Below, piece after piece: positions 41,441 through 54,010 of a stretch of 64,000 nt of DNA (its first letter is position 1; every line of letters begins with the position of its first letter). A program made the position numbers and the translations under genes. The stretch comes from Trichobilharzia regenti. Lineage: Eukaryota > Platyhelminthes > Trematoda > Strigeidida > Schistosomatidae. The stretch spans positions 84,662,721 through 84,726,720 of the forward strand of contig OX235263.1 of assembly GCA_944472135.2 (NCBI GenBank), read 5' to 3'. The notes under the pieces were generated by a model, which was not told the origin of the DNA, searched no databases, and saw only the letters and a list, made by a program, of their open reading frames with translations.

Positions 41441-42173
41441 TGGACTTCCGATCATCCCATCCTATGTCAGTAAAAATAGGATTGGTGAAATGTTTAAGTG
41501 ACAGAGCACAAAAACTAAGTAGTACCCAGGAAAATCTAAGACAGGAAGTGATACACATAAAAGAAGCCTTGAAACTTAATAATTACCCGGATAAATTAAT
41601 CAAAAATTATGTAGGAAGGTGTAGAAGTGAAATTAATAATCGTGATAGTGGTAATAATAATAATACGAATGCTAAATGACCATATACATGTCAAACACGA
41701 ACAAGATATTGACAACACCAACAATAAGGAACCTAAATCATCAGTAGCAATTCCATACAAGGAGGAAACCTCGGAAACGACCTTTCGCAGAATTCTTAAC
41801 AAGGCAGCTTGGAATGAAGGTGGCTGGCATTCGAACCCCACAAACTCAATTAGAAACAAGCTTTTTCGGTTAAAGGATCAATCCTGTGGAGCCTTTAGAA
41901 CAAAACAATTTAGTTTATCTAATACCCTGCTGGAATGATTGTCAAGTCAAATACATAGGTCAAACTAGTAGAACAGGGGCAGTCAGACTAGCCGAACATG
42001 AAAACCTAGCTAAATCTAGATTGGTTGACTCAAATAAGATAAGAAATCTAGAGAACAGTTCAGCTACAGCACTACATACAAATACACACAACCATACGAT
42101 AGGATGGGATAGGATGGAGGAAGAGGTTGATAACAGAAGCTTTGCTTATCGAATCAACTGCAAATACATGTGA
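41440..42173 (+). pseudogene. PLE E linker and GIY-YIG endonuclease
   Basis: Linker in three frames (FRSSHPMSVKIGLVKCLSDRA; LKLNNYPDKLIKNYV; AIPYKEETSETTFRRILNKA). The nuclease at 41886-42173 has LVYLIPCWNDCQVKYIGQTSR (first 20: LVYLIPCWNDCQVKYIGQTS) then AVRLAEHE, a good GIY-YIG pattern with intact YIGQT and downstream arginine and histidine, and an ATALHTNTHNHTIGWD part. This is the best GIY-YIG domain in the window. Confidence 0.88.
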
Positions 42174-42429
42174 TAGGAATGATTCAACACCTGTTTTAGA
42201 TATCTGGAAAATTTCACTACACCTACGACAAATAAGAGAGAACAAAAAAACTATAAAACTCAAGTTTCGAAGTCGTGTGTTTATAGTTGATGAAATGATT
42301 ATGAACAATAAATTTTTTTCGAAACGTCATCCAGTGAATAATACTGTTTCACTCACTGCGTGATACATCTAATAAACAAACTAATATGGTATTACTTAGA
42401 ACCACAGTGCCCAAGTTTTACACGTATAT

Positions 42430-43030
42430 TAATAAAAGAGACATAAGTGTTAGCCACTTGATCATCAGTATGCTTAACTGTAAAAGATATCTTTACGGAT
42501 AGTTGGGGGAATATAACTCTTAATACATCCACTTCTACTTCAGAGATATTGTTGAGTTATGTAGGTGAGACTTTCACAGCGTAAAACATACAACATGCCT
42601 CTAGTTCATAAGCAAAAACAAACTCAACATTGGAGACAATACGATTTAGAACAATACATACAAGCGAATAATATTGTGTTTTCAATTAGATCTTCTTCGG
42701 GCTTCATTCTAACATTATATAACTTTACAAATAAAAATATTCAAGTATAAACCAGTCACACTGATTTGTCAATAGAGTGATAAGATTGTGTATATGAATT
42801 GTGTGATTAGCCAACGATGATGATAATAATAATAGTAATATTGATTCTATCAAAAATAAATATGAAACAATACAAAAATGTTGAAGTAGAATTAGTCGAT
42901 AAAAGCCAACAAAAACAAAAATAACCGACTAAGTAATGCTAGATTGTAAGAGGAGCAAAATAAACTATCATTATGCTTTAATGAATATGAGGTAAGATGA
43001 AGGGATGATAAGAGAGGGATTGAAATTATG
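42430..43030. other. No recognisable gene
   Basis: AT-rich; GATGATGATAATAATAATAG run near 42817-42836. Nothing assigned. Confidence 0.45.
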
Positions 43031-43034
43031 AGTA

Positions 43035-44240
43035 GTAAGGGGTGTTGATGCTTTATAGACTTTGAGAAGGCCTTCGACAGCGTTGACCGCGAAGTAATTT
43101 GAAAACTACTCGAGTACTATGGCGTACCGCAAATATTCATCAAACTTATTTAACAGCTCTACGACAACGGAACATGTCAAGTGATCCACAACGGGAAACT
43201 CAGTGAGGCGTTCGGAGTAAACACAGGAGTCAGACAAGGGTGCTCACTATCACCAATGATATTCCTAATTGTGGTGGACAGGATTATGCGTCAGACAGTG
43301 GGTGGGAAACAAGAAGACAGGGATATCCTGGACCGACCGACGTGAAGAACCTAGAAGACCTGGATTTCGCGCGTGGATGATTTATGTTTGATGTCACTGT
43401 CACAAAATCGAAGACTTACAAGCGAAAACCGACAAACTGGTCGAAGAAGCAGACGGCGAAGACAGGACTCTAGGTGAACATAGACAAGACGAAGGTCATG
43501 AAAATAACCAGCCAACAACAACAACAGCAGGAGCAACATCCAGCGCCAATCACCATCAACGGGAGGGATTTAAAAGAGGTTACTTCATTCACTCACTTAT
43601 CTAGGGGACATTGTCTCAACTACAAGAAGTCGGAACGGACGAGGGTGTCAAATCGAGTGAGAATCGGGAAGGCGAGAAACATATTCATCAACCTGAAAAC
43701 CAATCTGGAAATCTTCGTCACTCAGCATCAACAACAGAATCCAGTCGAATCTTCAATACAAACTTCAATTCAGTCAGCTCTTATATGCGGATCAGAAACT
43801 TGACGGGCCACAAAGAATATTTCCAACAGCCTGTTGCAGACCTTTATCAATAACTTACTGTCTTCGCTCTATACTGAAGGTCAATCAGATGGCCGGAAAG
43901 AATCACCAACAAGAAACTATGGGAACAAACAAAACAAGAACCAATCGCCCAACAAATATGCAGGAGAAAGTGGAGATGGATTGGACACTCGCTCGCTGAG
44001 GAGGCTGCTGGGTGACATCGCGCGCGCGTCAGACCATTTCTCGAGTGGAACCCGAAAGGGAAGCGGCGAGTGGGACGTCAGTGCAAGGATGACATGGAGG
44101 AGATCGTGTGAAGAGGAGTTGAAACAGTATGGACTAACATGGATGCAGGTGAAAAGTACAGCAGAAGACAGAAGTGGCAAGTGGAGACGTGCAGTTGAAG
44201 CCCTATGTTCCACTAGGAACCTAAGGGAGCAATAATAATA
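43035..44240 (+). pseudogene. RTE-1 LINE, RT palm to 3' end
   Basis: Starts at the RT motif A region (CTTTATAGACTTTGAGAAGG, IDFEKAFDS), then GVRQGCSLSP-like sequence near 43225-43255, a damaged catalytic region near 43360, and better preserved C-terminal pieces: 43474-43803 (NIDKTKVMKI, ERTRVSNRVRIGKARNIF) and 43834-44235 (TWRRSCEEELKQYGLTW...WRRAVEALCSTRNL). It ends in CCTATGTTCCACTAGGAACC and an ATA repeat. Several frameshifts. Confidence 0.88.
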
Positions 44241-44244
44241 ATAA

Positions 44245-46115
44245 AATAACCTTGATATGCTTAAGAGTAATAAATTCTGCCAAAAACGTTGGCAGTAAAT
44301 AATACTAAAGTGATAGAGTTAAAATTCAGAAGTCCTTGAATTCCGCCTCATATGGTCAACGAGCTTGGTCTCATAAGCTCACAGTTCCGGGATCGATTCC
44401 TGGTTGCCTTCAGAAAACTTTAAAACGGTGAATGTGTCTATCAACACCCCCACTGAACAATTCTATACTCGTAATACATCCACAAGAACACATTCTTCTA
44501 TATTCCAATCAGTTTGACATCTAAACAATACTGGAATACTTCGTCCATAGTAAATTTCAGAGATTAGTCTGCTGGAGCAGAAATTCGACTTCAATAAAAT
44601 GGAATCATGGCTTGAACTCATATGGTGGTGAGGTTACACTCCTTCGGTGTTTAAAGTTCAACTTTACTGTCAAGTGGCCTGACTGTCAAATTTCTGTCTC
44701 CTATTTATCTAGGTAATCGCTGATATTGATTCATTTTCAGATGTATTTGAACAAATTCACCTATCAGTGATATCTAATCCAACTCTCACGCTGACTAGAC
44801 GTCGAAGTAGATTGACTAATTGAGTTGTAGCTGATATGGTTTACCGTTGAAAAAAAAAAAGAAATTCGTCTAAAAACCTTACCAAAATACTGATCACTGA
44901 GGTCAGCACGTGGCGACAGATGGATTGATGCATAAGAGCTAGATGACATAAATAAGCTAGTGTTGACTTTAAAGAATACTGAGTAAAAATAACCCCTAAA
45001 ATGTTTCATTTCTGTCAATTTTCAGATGACAAATGAGTGTAATTTGAAAAGAAATGCGAATCACTAAGAGGTAAAATGTGTCGCCTATTCAAGAGAATCA
45101 GTCAGACAGAGTACGACACTACTCAACCACACAGACACAAACACACGCCCACATTGGTGCAAAATAGTGAAAATTTTTTCATGCATCTCACAGAATTCAC
45201 AGCATGTTGTATTGCAATGTAGAATCTTTGAGTAAATCAATAATTGGTAATGTATACCATTTAAAGCGGTCAGTATTGATCTATACAAATACCCGCCCTC
45301 ATCAAACGTGCAGTGTTTTCTTCGTATTGCCTTCAAGTAAAGCACCATTATAGTAGGCTGAAACCTATTTGAATTGGACTACCATTCCAAGATGAAAATG
45401 AATAATTAAAACAATGTGGTGAAAAGGGAGGATATGAAGTACCTCGCGTGGTGTAAAACTATTACGATCATTCAGACTGGTACTTCTCTCAACTGACTTA
45501 TTTGTTGTAATCCATTTAGAATAGATGAACAGACATTCAATATTCAGTATATTGGAACATCGACCAACAGTGTTAATTTATCACAGAGAAATAAAGTGAC
45601 GTTAAATACAATGAATTCGCTTGCTTAAGATTTTCAAATTCTCCTTACTGGTAATTTCTATGAGTTTATCAATTTCGAATTTCTCATCCACTAACTTTAC
45701 TGAACTAAAATACCTAGTCACCAACTATGGATGGACTCCGGAGGTTTCGAAAATACCTGCAGCTTAACATTTCATCATATGATTGAATAAGACTGTCAGT
45801 AGAATCAAAAATGTATGTTCCATCCTATTCAGGACTTGTCAGTCGAAGTTAGTTGCGTTACCAGAGAGTGATAATGCTTCTATTGTGATTCAAATATAGC
45901 ACTTATCGTTATAAACGTCAAAGCCTTGACCACAAGACCTTGGAAGCAAATGCACTTCCTGAATCCCACTACATATTAAATTTATCAAACCATGAATAAT
46001 AAGTCACATAACTAAAATATCATGTGTCGGGTTGATAACAGAATCAGTATTCATGTAAGTAGATGGAATCATAAGATCTGTTCGAACAACCAGCCACAAA
46101 GATAAATATACCATC
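44245..46115. other. No gene; 44450-44700 is right-arm sequence
   Basis: 44345-44410 has a loosely tRNA-like segment with a GGGATCGATTCC box B. 44450-44700 mirrors 35850-36090. The rest, including the frames at 44764-45018 and 45085-45348, shows nothing recognisable. Confidence 0.45.
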
Positions 46116-46690
46116 CATCTTATTGATTCATATGTGTTAGTTATTTTGTATATACTCCTGTACACTTAACTCACACTTCCCTACTCTTCCGTACTTTTCC
46201 ACTGACACTCTTGTGTGACAGTTAATTTTCCTTATTGGAAAATACACGTATTTATTCATGAAAGTGGTGGTCTTCTAATTTGCCATCTTAGCGTCAGGAC
46301 AAATTAACTACTCAGCAGTACCAGTCTGTACGTTATCGTTCGTTATATCTGATTGGCGCACATTCACACTCGGTCACATCGTTATATTGGGTGACAATAC
46401 CATAACAAAGCAAGAAGAGGAATATTTCCAACGGTGTGTCATTAGAATTGTAAGTTTGTTTCAGACAACAAATTACGTTAATAAAATAGAAACTGAAATA
46501 AAATTCAGTAAGTTAATTGAGTGATATAATATAATTGATCGGGTTGAGCAGAATTCAACTAAAATTGATTGAACGAGCGTCAACAAGTCAACAACAGTGG
46601 CCACAAGGAGTAGAAATCCAAGAGGCGTTGAGGGAGGAAAATAATACAACTTGAGAAACAGAAAATAAAAATTACGTTTTCGGTGTTGAG
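46116..46690. repeat. Right-arm block of the inverted duplication with empty PLE B site
   Basis: 46116-46322 mirrors 33421-33720 and 46323-46690 mirrors 30421-30726. Between 46322 and 46323 there is no gap, whereas the left arm has 2.7 kb of PLE B there. Confidence 0.85.
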
Positions 46691-47470
46691 ATAGATCAGG
46701 TGCATTTCAGATTTAATGAGTGAACAAACTTCCTCTTTTGTATGCAGTATTCAGGATTTAACATGTGAATCGCCATTGCTTCTGTGGTTTGAAGAAGTTT
46801 GATTTGTACTCTGTTAGCGAGATCCCCGAAAATTCTGTAGATAACTTTGAAGTTCCTCTGTGGGTTAGCTTGGTGTTTGCAGTCAATCAGGTGTCCGAGG
46901 ATAGAGCGGTGGTGGGGAGTGGATCCTTTTTCCTCTAAAGGAGAAAACTATGAGGGTAAGTGTTCGATGATACGTTTGAATGCGGAATACTGGGTACGGC
47001 TGGCATACTTAGCTAACTCCATACCTGGCTTTACACGATCAGGTGAATTGGTAGATGATGAGCATTGATGAGGCCAGCTAACAGTGGTAGCTTATCCTTC
47101 ACGTCCATGCTAATCACTGGTTTAGTAGAGAAGGGTAGTTGGAGTTCAGCCGCGAAGAATGTTTCCTTGAGTAAAGGGGAGAGGCGATTTCCCAGTATCT
47201 ATGCTGATGAGTCTTCATTATATAGTAGATCCAAGTAGAGAAGTTTTTGGGAGCAGAATGTGTGGGTGGTTTTAGGGGTTTAGGTTTCATGGATTTTGTG
47301 ATGAAACGTTCTGTGTAGGCATTTTCGAGGAGGATTTTCTTCAGAGTATTGAGCTCATCTTTTATAGTATCAGGGCTGCAAATGTTGCGGATTCTGAGGC
47401 TGAGTGAAAGCATCAGGTTTCATTTTGTATATACGCGAATCCAAATGTAGAAGTCAGTAATTTGTCCGTC
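46690..47470 (-). pseudogene. Penelope-like element D' (mirror of 29603-30420)
   Basis: The reverse frame 47114-47413 reads IRNICSPDTIKDELNTLKKILLENAYTERFITKSMKPKPLKPP, the PLE linker. Downstream sequence mirrors the left-arm copy. The nuclease is not in one frame. Confidence 0.78.
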
Positions 47471-47589
47471 CTATGTTGGCTTTCTGCAGATGCATCATTT
47501 TAGTGTTTCATCTTGTTCAGGTCTTGTTAATCGGATGTCCAGTTAATTTTCTATAGTAATATATTAAACAGTGATTATCTAATGAGTAT

Positions 47590-48037
47590 GGTCATCAATT
47601 TTTGAAAAGTCAAGGAGTACTAGACAGATGTTTCATCCAAAACTTAAGCTCTTCATCAGTATGCACCCACAACACCACCACCAATCCAAACAAGGACAAT
47701 TAGGGTTAAAAAGCGAGCATACTGACCATTCAGTAATTCATTTAGAATTTGAGGGTCTGTGAATTCTATTTGATTATCATTTTTATTTTATTCCTTTATG
47801 TTCCCAGTGGGACATAGGACCTTAAGATTGGTCCCTGAAGTTCCAGAGATAATGGTGTTTATTTTTTGTGGGTTGGAGTGACTAGACACATGCCCAACCT
47901 TTCTTCCTTACTGGTCTTACAGCTTAGTGAGGTTAAGGAGTGAGTTGATTGACATTCGAATCCCAGATCACACTCGTGATTGGAGAGTATTCCAGCATTG
48001 AACTATCAACGGGCCACGAATTCTAACTCTCGTCAAT

Positions 48038-48040
<3 letters not shown>
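47590..48040 (-). mobile_element. SINE1 interrupted by SINE2 (mirror of 28721-29170)
   Basis: The complement of GATGAAACATCTGTCTAGTACT lies near 47617-47638 and that of the SINE2 tail near 47795-47830. The same nesting in both arms shows it predates the duplication. Confidence 0.75.

Positions 48041-48087
<47 letters not shown>
48041..48087. repeat. (AT)n microsatellite
   Basis: Simple AT run, longer than its left-arm counterpart at 28706-28720. Confidence 0.95.
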
Positions 48088-48088
<1 letters not shown>

Positions 48089-48099
48089 GACTGCCACTA

Positions 48100-49590
48100 G
48101 CCAATGGCATCAGTATGCATTCTCTTGTTAATGTGGCTGTTTTCTCTGAGCTGGGTGATTTAGTCGAGAAGGTTTCAATGTCTTTCTAGTCAACATCATC
48201 AGCCCAAGCTTTAATACGAAGAGGAATTATTTGAATTCTCCATGTGAATGATTTAATTATATCCTCCTGAAAACCTTTGTCGTGATCGGTTATTTTAGTC
48301 TCCATCAGAAGTGATAATTGTTACTGATTTGGAGTTCGACGTTTCGGCATGTGGCTCATTCTTTATTCTTCCACAAATTTGATTATGCCTAATGTGTCTG
48401 TTAATTTCTGATTCATCTTAGTGTCAGGCTTGTAGGAATTCCCCGGAATTTTCAGTGTTACCGCTGTTTGAAATCTCTACATGTTCCCAATCAAATTACT
48501 GTCCATAATTGTCTACATACATCGATATGAGAGAAGATATGTTGTGTCTTTTGACAGCCAGTTTGTGTGTTCCTGGATTCTGAGTCGCAGGAGAGGCTCA
48601 CTTTAACCAGTGTAGTGTTTATTGTAATTTGTACACTTTTATTTTTGTAAATGGTGTTAATTTTGTCTGCTTTCACTGTTGGTTCCTTTAATCTGCATAA
48701 TATTGAATGAAATGATTGTATTGAACTGCATTCTTTATCCCATCCGTATAGTTTTAATTTTCTGGCTGTTGTAGGATGCTTTTTTTGTTGTTGTCATAGT
48801 TTCTGAGAATGATTTCTTGCTGGACGTGTCAATTTCTCCTGAAGACAGTTAACAGGTATTTACTCTTTGTATTTACTCAGAACTAAAGTGCTACACTGCT
48901 TTTTAACTCTCCACCTTGATACTGTGGCCCGAGATGGCTATGAATAGCTGCCTAGAACTTCCGGACGGAACAACTGACCATTATGTCTTGGATGTCAGTG
49001 ATTCTCTATTGATAAGAAAATCTAAATTCAAATGAATTTGGTATCCCTGAAACGAATTCAAATGCCTTGTAATTAAAATCAATTAAGAAATCAATAAGAA
49101 TTTTGATAATACACAAAATGATCGGCCAAAGAATATTCTTTTCGATAAATTCCTCTTCTGGTGCTACAATTATATATATATATATGTTTACATAAACAGA
49201 ATATTCTAGAATAGTAGTCAATAACAATATTGGTGTTTTTTTAAATAATATCGATATGTAAAGTATGATGAATGCAATTATAGTTCATTAAAGATGCTTA
49301 AATTAGAATAATTAATAAAAATAGAATAGCAAATAGAAAATCAACTAAAATTAGGAAAACTCCATTGAATTCAGGATTATTCAAACCTGTATGGCCAAGG
49401 TAATGATAATGTCTGAACTAACTTCTTTTGGATGCATAAATGAGGCTTGTTAATGTGGATCCTCACAGCCTCAACAATATATAGCAATCGAACTCTTAAG
49501 GCAAAATTGAGATTGGAGGTATGCAGTTAATGACCCTGAAAGCATGGTTAACGTCAATCTTGTGTTCTGTATCCACAAGATAAGATAGAA
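48100..49590. other. Mostly unassigned; PLE-like tail near 48330
   Basis: The reverse strand has CCACATGCCGAAACGTCGAAC near 48331-48351, where GAAACGTC is the form seen at PLE ends (33352, 42319), suggesting that this is the end of the PLE C piece. Nothing else is assigned to 49590. Confidence 0.4.
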
Positions 49591-50210
49591 TAGCGCTGCG
49601 AATAGATTTTGTCCGTCCTTTGCTTAACCATACAGGGTGATGTTCGGAAATTCGACGACAAACACGCCTATACAACTAACTGGCTCCACAGGAGCAGTTA
49701 AACTGGTAGATACACATGGATAAGGGGAAATTAGGCAGTTTGTCTTTTATTCCCGAACGCAGAAGAGGAGTGGTTTTAAAGATACAGCGAAATTCAACAG
49801 CAGGGAATGCTCTTTTTACTGCATTTCTAAGGCACTGTGTTAGTATCTCGCTGATGTTGTCTCCAAGGAACTGAGTCTGTAAGAATAAAGCCTTTTTGGG
49901 GACTTTTGGTAACTTGGGCTGCTTTGGTTTCAGACTCATATTCTTATCAATAAACTTTTTAGGATAACCATTTTCACTTAGCAACCGTTTAATATTGTCA
50001 AGTTACTCGTCAAGACATTCGTCTGAGCAAATCTCTCTTGCTCTGTGGACCAGGCACTTCGTTAGATTGCGTTTGTATTTCAAGGGTATAAAGCTGAGAA
50101 AGTGTGTGTAATGGCCCGTTGATGTAGGTTTTCTATAAACATTTCTTCTTATTCTGCCATCCTCTTTTCTGGCCGGAAGAGGAATTTATCGAAAAGAATA
50201 TTCTTTACTC
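49590..50210 (-). pseudogene. Penelope-like element C: linker and GIY-YIG start
   Basis: Reverse frame 49676-49984: ENGYPKKFIDKNMSLKPKQPKLPKVPKK, then FLGDNISEILTQCLRNAVKRAF, FRCIFKTTPLL and IYQFNCSCGAS, the normal approach to GIY-YIG. The region to 50210 continues upstream with stops (REICSDECLDE-like). The nuclease itself is lost. A diverged homologue is at 13305-13585. Confidence 0.85.
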
Positions 50211-50214
50211 GCTT

Positions 50215-50950
50215 ATTTTGTGTTTTATAGATGCCTGAATGAATATTTTTGCTACTTGGATAATAGTCAAATTTATCATCATTATTATTAGTCAGTCAGT
50301 CAAGTTGATCGACTAACCAACTGACTGACGTCACTAGAGTGAACGACACCATGACACATTATAACGACTGTTTATCAAGTCACATATTATGATGACATAT
50401 TGGTGACTTTTTCAAAAACATTTATGTTGATAACTTTAGTTTGTTCATTTATTCGAATGTAGTTACCATTTGGTTTGACTTGATTTGATTTGAGGATCGT
50501 GAAATGCGAGTAACTATTATATTCCAATCAGTGAATATGTTTCTATGGATATTTCAACCCGTCATTTATTTCTGTGAATGTTTTCGTGTTCATTATAGGG
50601 CTGTTGAGTTGGGTAGGCAAATCTAAGTCGACTTCTTTGAGTTTATTCTGCGAGTTTTGGTTTGCTCTCTCACATTTTATCCAGTGAATGGTTTCATTGC
50701 TGGTGAACATTGAATGAGGAACATATGGTTTATTTATTCTAACAGATCTCCAGTTCCAGGAGAGGCAACGATGTCGGTTGTAGCCTAGTCACTTACGGTT
50801 CACCACAAGATGGGAGCGAAGAGATCAGAAGATTTATCGTGAGTCGTACTGACGCTTATTTGTAGACTTTGTACTGTAGTAACCTTGTAGTCCCCGATTT
50901 TGTTGTCAGTGGAGAAATAAACAATACTCGAATTGTCAATCCGCCTTCTG
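50215..50950. other. No gene; possible LTR-like end
   Basis: Near 50905-50975, GGAGAAATAAACAATACTCG and a following TCGAGTCAGTTACTGCA resemble the polyadenylation signal and CA end of an LTR, but I found no partner copy. Low confidence. Confidence 0.3.
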
Positions 50951-50959
50951 TTATTCTCG

Positions 50960-51185
50960 AGTCAGTTACTGCACATGTTATTCTGAGTCGCAGCGATTAA
51001 TCTTCTGGTAGCAGAACAAGCTTCAGATTGTGTGTGTTGAGAGTCTTTGAATCTATCACCATTACAGATGGTGACTAGCGGTGGAATCCAGGATACGTAT
51101 TTCGCCCTCCATTTCGGTGTATCCATCTGAAGAGTTTCAAAATACGATGAAGTGTACACCTCGGATTCCAGTGCTAACCACATTA
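50960..51185 (-). mobile_element. Sm-alpha-like SINE fragment with degenerate hammerhead
   Basis: The reverse strand reads GGGCGAAATACGTATCCTGG (51107-51088) and then ATTCCACCGCTAGTCACC, close to the known schistosome Sm-alpha hammerhead 3' half with its cleavage site and stem I strand (TATCC and GGATA around it). The core heptamer is lost and the cleavage triplet reads ATC-like. This is another branch of the hammerhead SINE group. Confidence 0.5.
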
Positions 51186-51239
51186 CTAACCCGATATCAT
51201 CATGTTAATGTGCAGACATCTTTTAGTCATCCATACTAG

Positions 51240-52500
51240 ACAACAATCGTCATATTTCTTCACCTGAAAACTGCATTCGATTCCGTCGATGAAGAGGTAC
51301 TGTGGCGATATTTGTCTGTGAAAGGAATCCCCAGAAAATACATTGCACTGATCAAGACAGTCTGATTGAACTCACGGAGTCGGTCAGGTAAGAGTCTATG
51401 GAGAGTTGTCATTTGAAATGGTGACAGCTAGTGGTGTCCTTCAGAGAGGGATGGCCACCAATGTTCTCATTTCTCTTCAATTCCAACATAGATGTATTAA
51501 TGGAATTAACCCTAATTGACTTGAGTGAATCGAGGGTTGATCGACTTGTTACCATCGGCGAATAATCTCGTTGACTAAGAATATGCAGATGATGATGTAG
51601 TCCTCACTCCAAGGTGATGAGGCTGACAAAATAGAGCAGAGTCTTCTGAACACCTCGAGGAGCAGAAATCTTCGGATATTTGGCATGTGATTCGCTCCGT
51701 CCGTCAAATGTGAGATGATGAGGCTACAGGATTGGATTGGACTACATCAACTCAGTCCTAACTTAAAGATAGGGGGGAATGATGCGGTAGACCGTGTTGA
51801 CCACTTTCCTTATTTGGGAATTTGAATCAGCTAATGGGTTGATCACTGACAAAATCTCTTCACAAATACAGAAGGCTGGTATGGCATATGCCAATTTCCA
51901 CCATCTCTGCCTTTGTAGACGTGATATCCCGCTGGGTGTCGACCAAAAAGCGTGTGTACTGCTGAGTAGTCAATTCGGCCCGTCCTCTTTTATGACTATC
52001 AGACATGGTGATTGAAAGTTAAAGAAGTGAAATAGGGTGGCTAGTTGTATTTGATCGCAGGTGTCTATCTCCCGTGTTCGTTGGTGGCATAAGAAGATGA
52101 ACAATATTGAGGTTAGGCGTCGGTTGAGTGTTAGGTGAAGAGGATGGGAAATCAATCGACTAGGTTGTTGGCTGAAGTTATATCGACTGAGATGGCTGGG
52201 GGATATGTGTTACGCAAACATGACTATCCATCGAACGCCTTCCTCGATCACTGGCAGTGCTTGTTGACAGACATAAGATGGATGAACCTGCAAAAGATCT
52301 AGCACGTGGTGGTCAAACTAGAACATAACTTCATCAATCAATGAAATCCATAAGAGTTAGTTCAAGTCAGTCAGCCATGTAGTGAGGTGTACGCCTCCTG
52401 ACTGACTGATTGGTGTCCTCGAGATGGTAAAAACAAATGAAGGCTAGAGACAATTGGTGATATGGCTGAAAATCCTCGTTGTCAATGGCTGGTGCAACTG
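51240..52500 (+). pseudogene. RTE-2 LINE, RT to C-terminus, heavily mutated
   Basis: Forward pieces in all three frames correspond to the better copy at 54184-55700: motif A region near 51260-51290, VYGELSFEMVTASGV near 51390-51435, RNLRIFGM near 51665-51690, ITDKISSQIQKAGMAYANFHHLC at 51843-51910, NNIEVRRRL near 52098-52125 and ETIGDMAENPRCQWL near 52445-52490. Many stops and shifts. Confidence 0.8.
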
Positions 52501-53085
52501 CATTCACTCTTTATGATTTGTCAGCCATATCCAATAAAGTTCTATTGTTCTGCTACATTACTAATCTTTTTCCCAAACTCATACTTCTGTTTATTCTGTC
52601 CTTTGATGAATCTTTCTTTACTCTCTTCCTTTGTTTTGTATGCTACATGGGGTGATGGAGAGAGGGAACTCGAACTGCTTCACATCTGTGCAAATCAGGT
52701 CTATGTTCAAACGAGTCAGTAAGTCAGCCAACATGTCAACAGAGAAAGAGGGAGAGAAAGATCAAACATTTCGGTTCCAGATCATATTTAGTAAACGCAA
52801 AATCCAAAAGTTGCCTGAACAAAATTCTCTTTGTTTATTTACTAAACATAACCGACCAATATCTATTTATTCCTTTGAATAGAACTCCTGATATTATCTA
52901 TAGCAAGATAACATCAACTTTCTGAAACAACTGAATTGTGGCCATTTAGTAATTAAGAAATACAACAACAACTGGAATCTACTTGTTAGTAGAATGTCAC
53001 CGGTTACTGAAATAAGCTCATGAATTCTTTTACCCAATGGGTAAAGTAACGATGAATAATCTACATGAGTTGAGTGCTAACGTCG
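52500..53085. other. Probable RTE-2 3' region, otherwise unassigned
   Basis: The first part continues from the RTE-2 end and may be its 3' UTR. Frames at 52462-52722 and 52631-52882 have no motif beyond the RTE end. Confidence 0.4.
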
Positions 53086-53089
53086 CCTA

Positions 53090-53440
53090 ATGCAATGAGA
53101 CTGTGACTGAGTTTCAACACAGAAATTTTGCACAGAAACGCACCAGTTCAAGTTGCCACACTCCATTAGGAGCATATAATGAATGGGAAACACAACGGAA
53201 GGGAGAAAGATTAGTAACATGAATCTGGTAGATTACAAACACTGCATGTATCTGAGCCAGGCAGTGAGAACTACTGTGAGTCATATCACAAATAGTCTCC
53301 AGCCATTGATACTTAGCATCATGAGAACCTCAACCAGCCAGTCTGCACTCACCCATATGGCTCAAACCAACTGTCAAAGACTCCAACGCAATCGAATGTC
53401 GGCTAACATTTCTTGTCGAGGAAGGCGGTAGTTCGACAGG
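53090..53440 (-). pseudogene. RTE-2 LINE 3' fragment
   Basis: CGGCTAACATTTCTTGTCGAGG near 53400-53421 corresponds to CGCTAACATAGCTCGTCGAGG at 54408-54428, which encodes the LPRRAMLADI segment of RTE-2. The remainder matches the last part of that element less clearly. Confidence 0.6.
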
Positions 53441-53459
53441 CACAAAATGCACTGAGACA

Positions 53460-53575
53460 ATATTAGCTGTATACTGGCGGGATTATTTGTGCATACAGTG
53501 TTGAAGAGTTTCAAACTAGGATGCAGCAGTTGTCCAATATTTACTCTAGTTCTCAAAGATTCTCTGACGAATGTC
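53460..53575 (+). mobile_element. SINE1 fragment
   Basis: CAGTGTTGAAGAGTTTCAAACTAGGATG and GTTGTCCAATATT are a decayed hammerhead region, then TTCTCAAAGATTCTCTGACG of the tail. 53575-53890 is unassigned. Confidence 0.55.
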
Positions 53576-53899
53576 TGTCTTCTTCTTTGAAATTAATTGA
53601 ATTCTTGAAAACAATCCGTAGTCTGAATAAATCTGGAGACGAATTTATTAGGCAACATATTCACAGAAACAATTTCATCTTGCAAAGAATGACCTGATAT
53701 CTCAGAAGCTCAATGGTTACTTCTACTCTCAAAGTTGATGTGAAAGGATGATGTTCAGTATCTCCCTCTCTCTTCGAGTATTCACATTCACTTAATCATA
53801 AAATCTTATTCATAAACAATTCCTATGCGACTGAATTGTAATATTGACACAAGCAGATCATCTAATTATACTGCATTGATGGCGTGGGCCAGTAAAATA

Positions 53900-54010
53900 T
53901 TTCCAATTCATATGAAACAGATTTGGAGCGGGGTGAAAAAGTTGGCAGAAAACCGAAGGCAATGGAGACGCGCAGTCGAAGCCCTATGTTCCTCTGGAAG
54001 TCTGTCTGTC
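53900..54010 (+). mobile_element. RTE-1 3'-terminal fragment
   Basis: Reads QIWSGVKKLAENRRQWRRAVEALCSS then CCTATGTTCCTCTGGAAG, the RTE-1 end, followed by a short CTGT repeat. Extreme 5' truncation. Confidence 0.8.

Larger units (their letters stand above)
40184..42425 (+). mobile_element. Penelope-like element E, near full length, partial tandem dimer
   Basis: 40184-40325 is a short RT piece (VVRKELISDAEL...ILGIQL...VFRFQGKLC) homologous to residues 20-62 of the frame at 40940; it is followed immediately by the N-terminus of a second copy, which runs through RT, linker and GIY-YIG to a terminal region with GAAACGTC at 42319-42326 and the tail ACCACAGTGCCCAAGTTTTA at 42402-42421. Frameshifts split it. 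Confidence 0.88.

Noticed and set aside
42283..42330. Hammerhead ribozyme at the end of PLE E
   Set aside because: TTGATGA and GAAACGTC are present at suitable distance, but I could not pair stem I, and stem II is poor.
48331..48360. Hammerhead at the end of PLE C
   Set aside because: GAAACGTC is present on the reverse strand, but no partner strand for stem I and no CTGATGA-type core lie upstream.
50880..50975. Solo LTR
   Set aside because: AATAAA and a CA-like end are present, but no second copy, no TG start and no target duplication were found.
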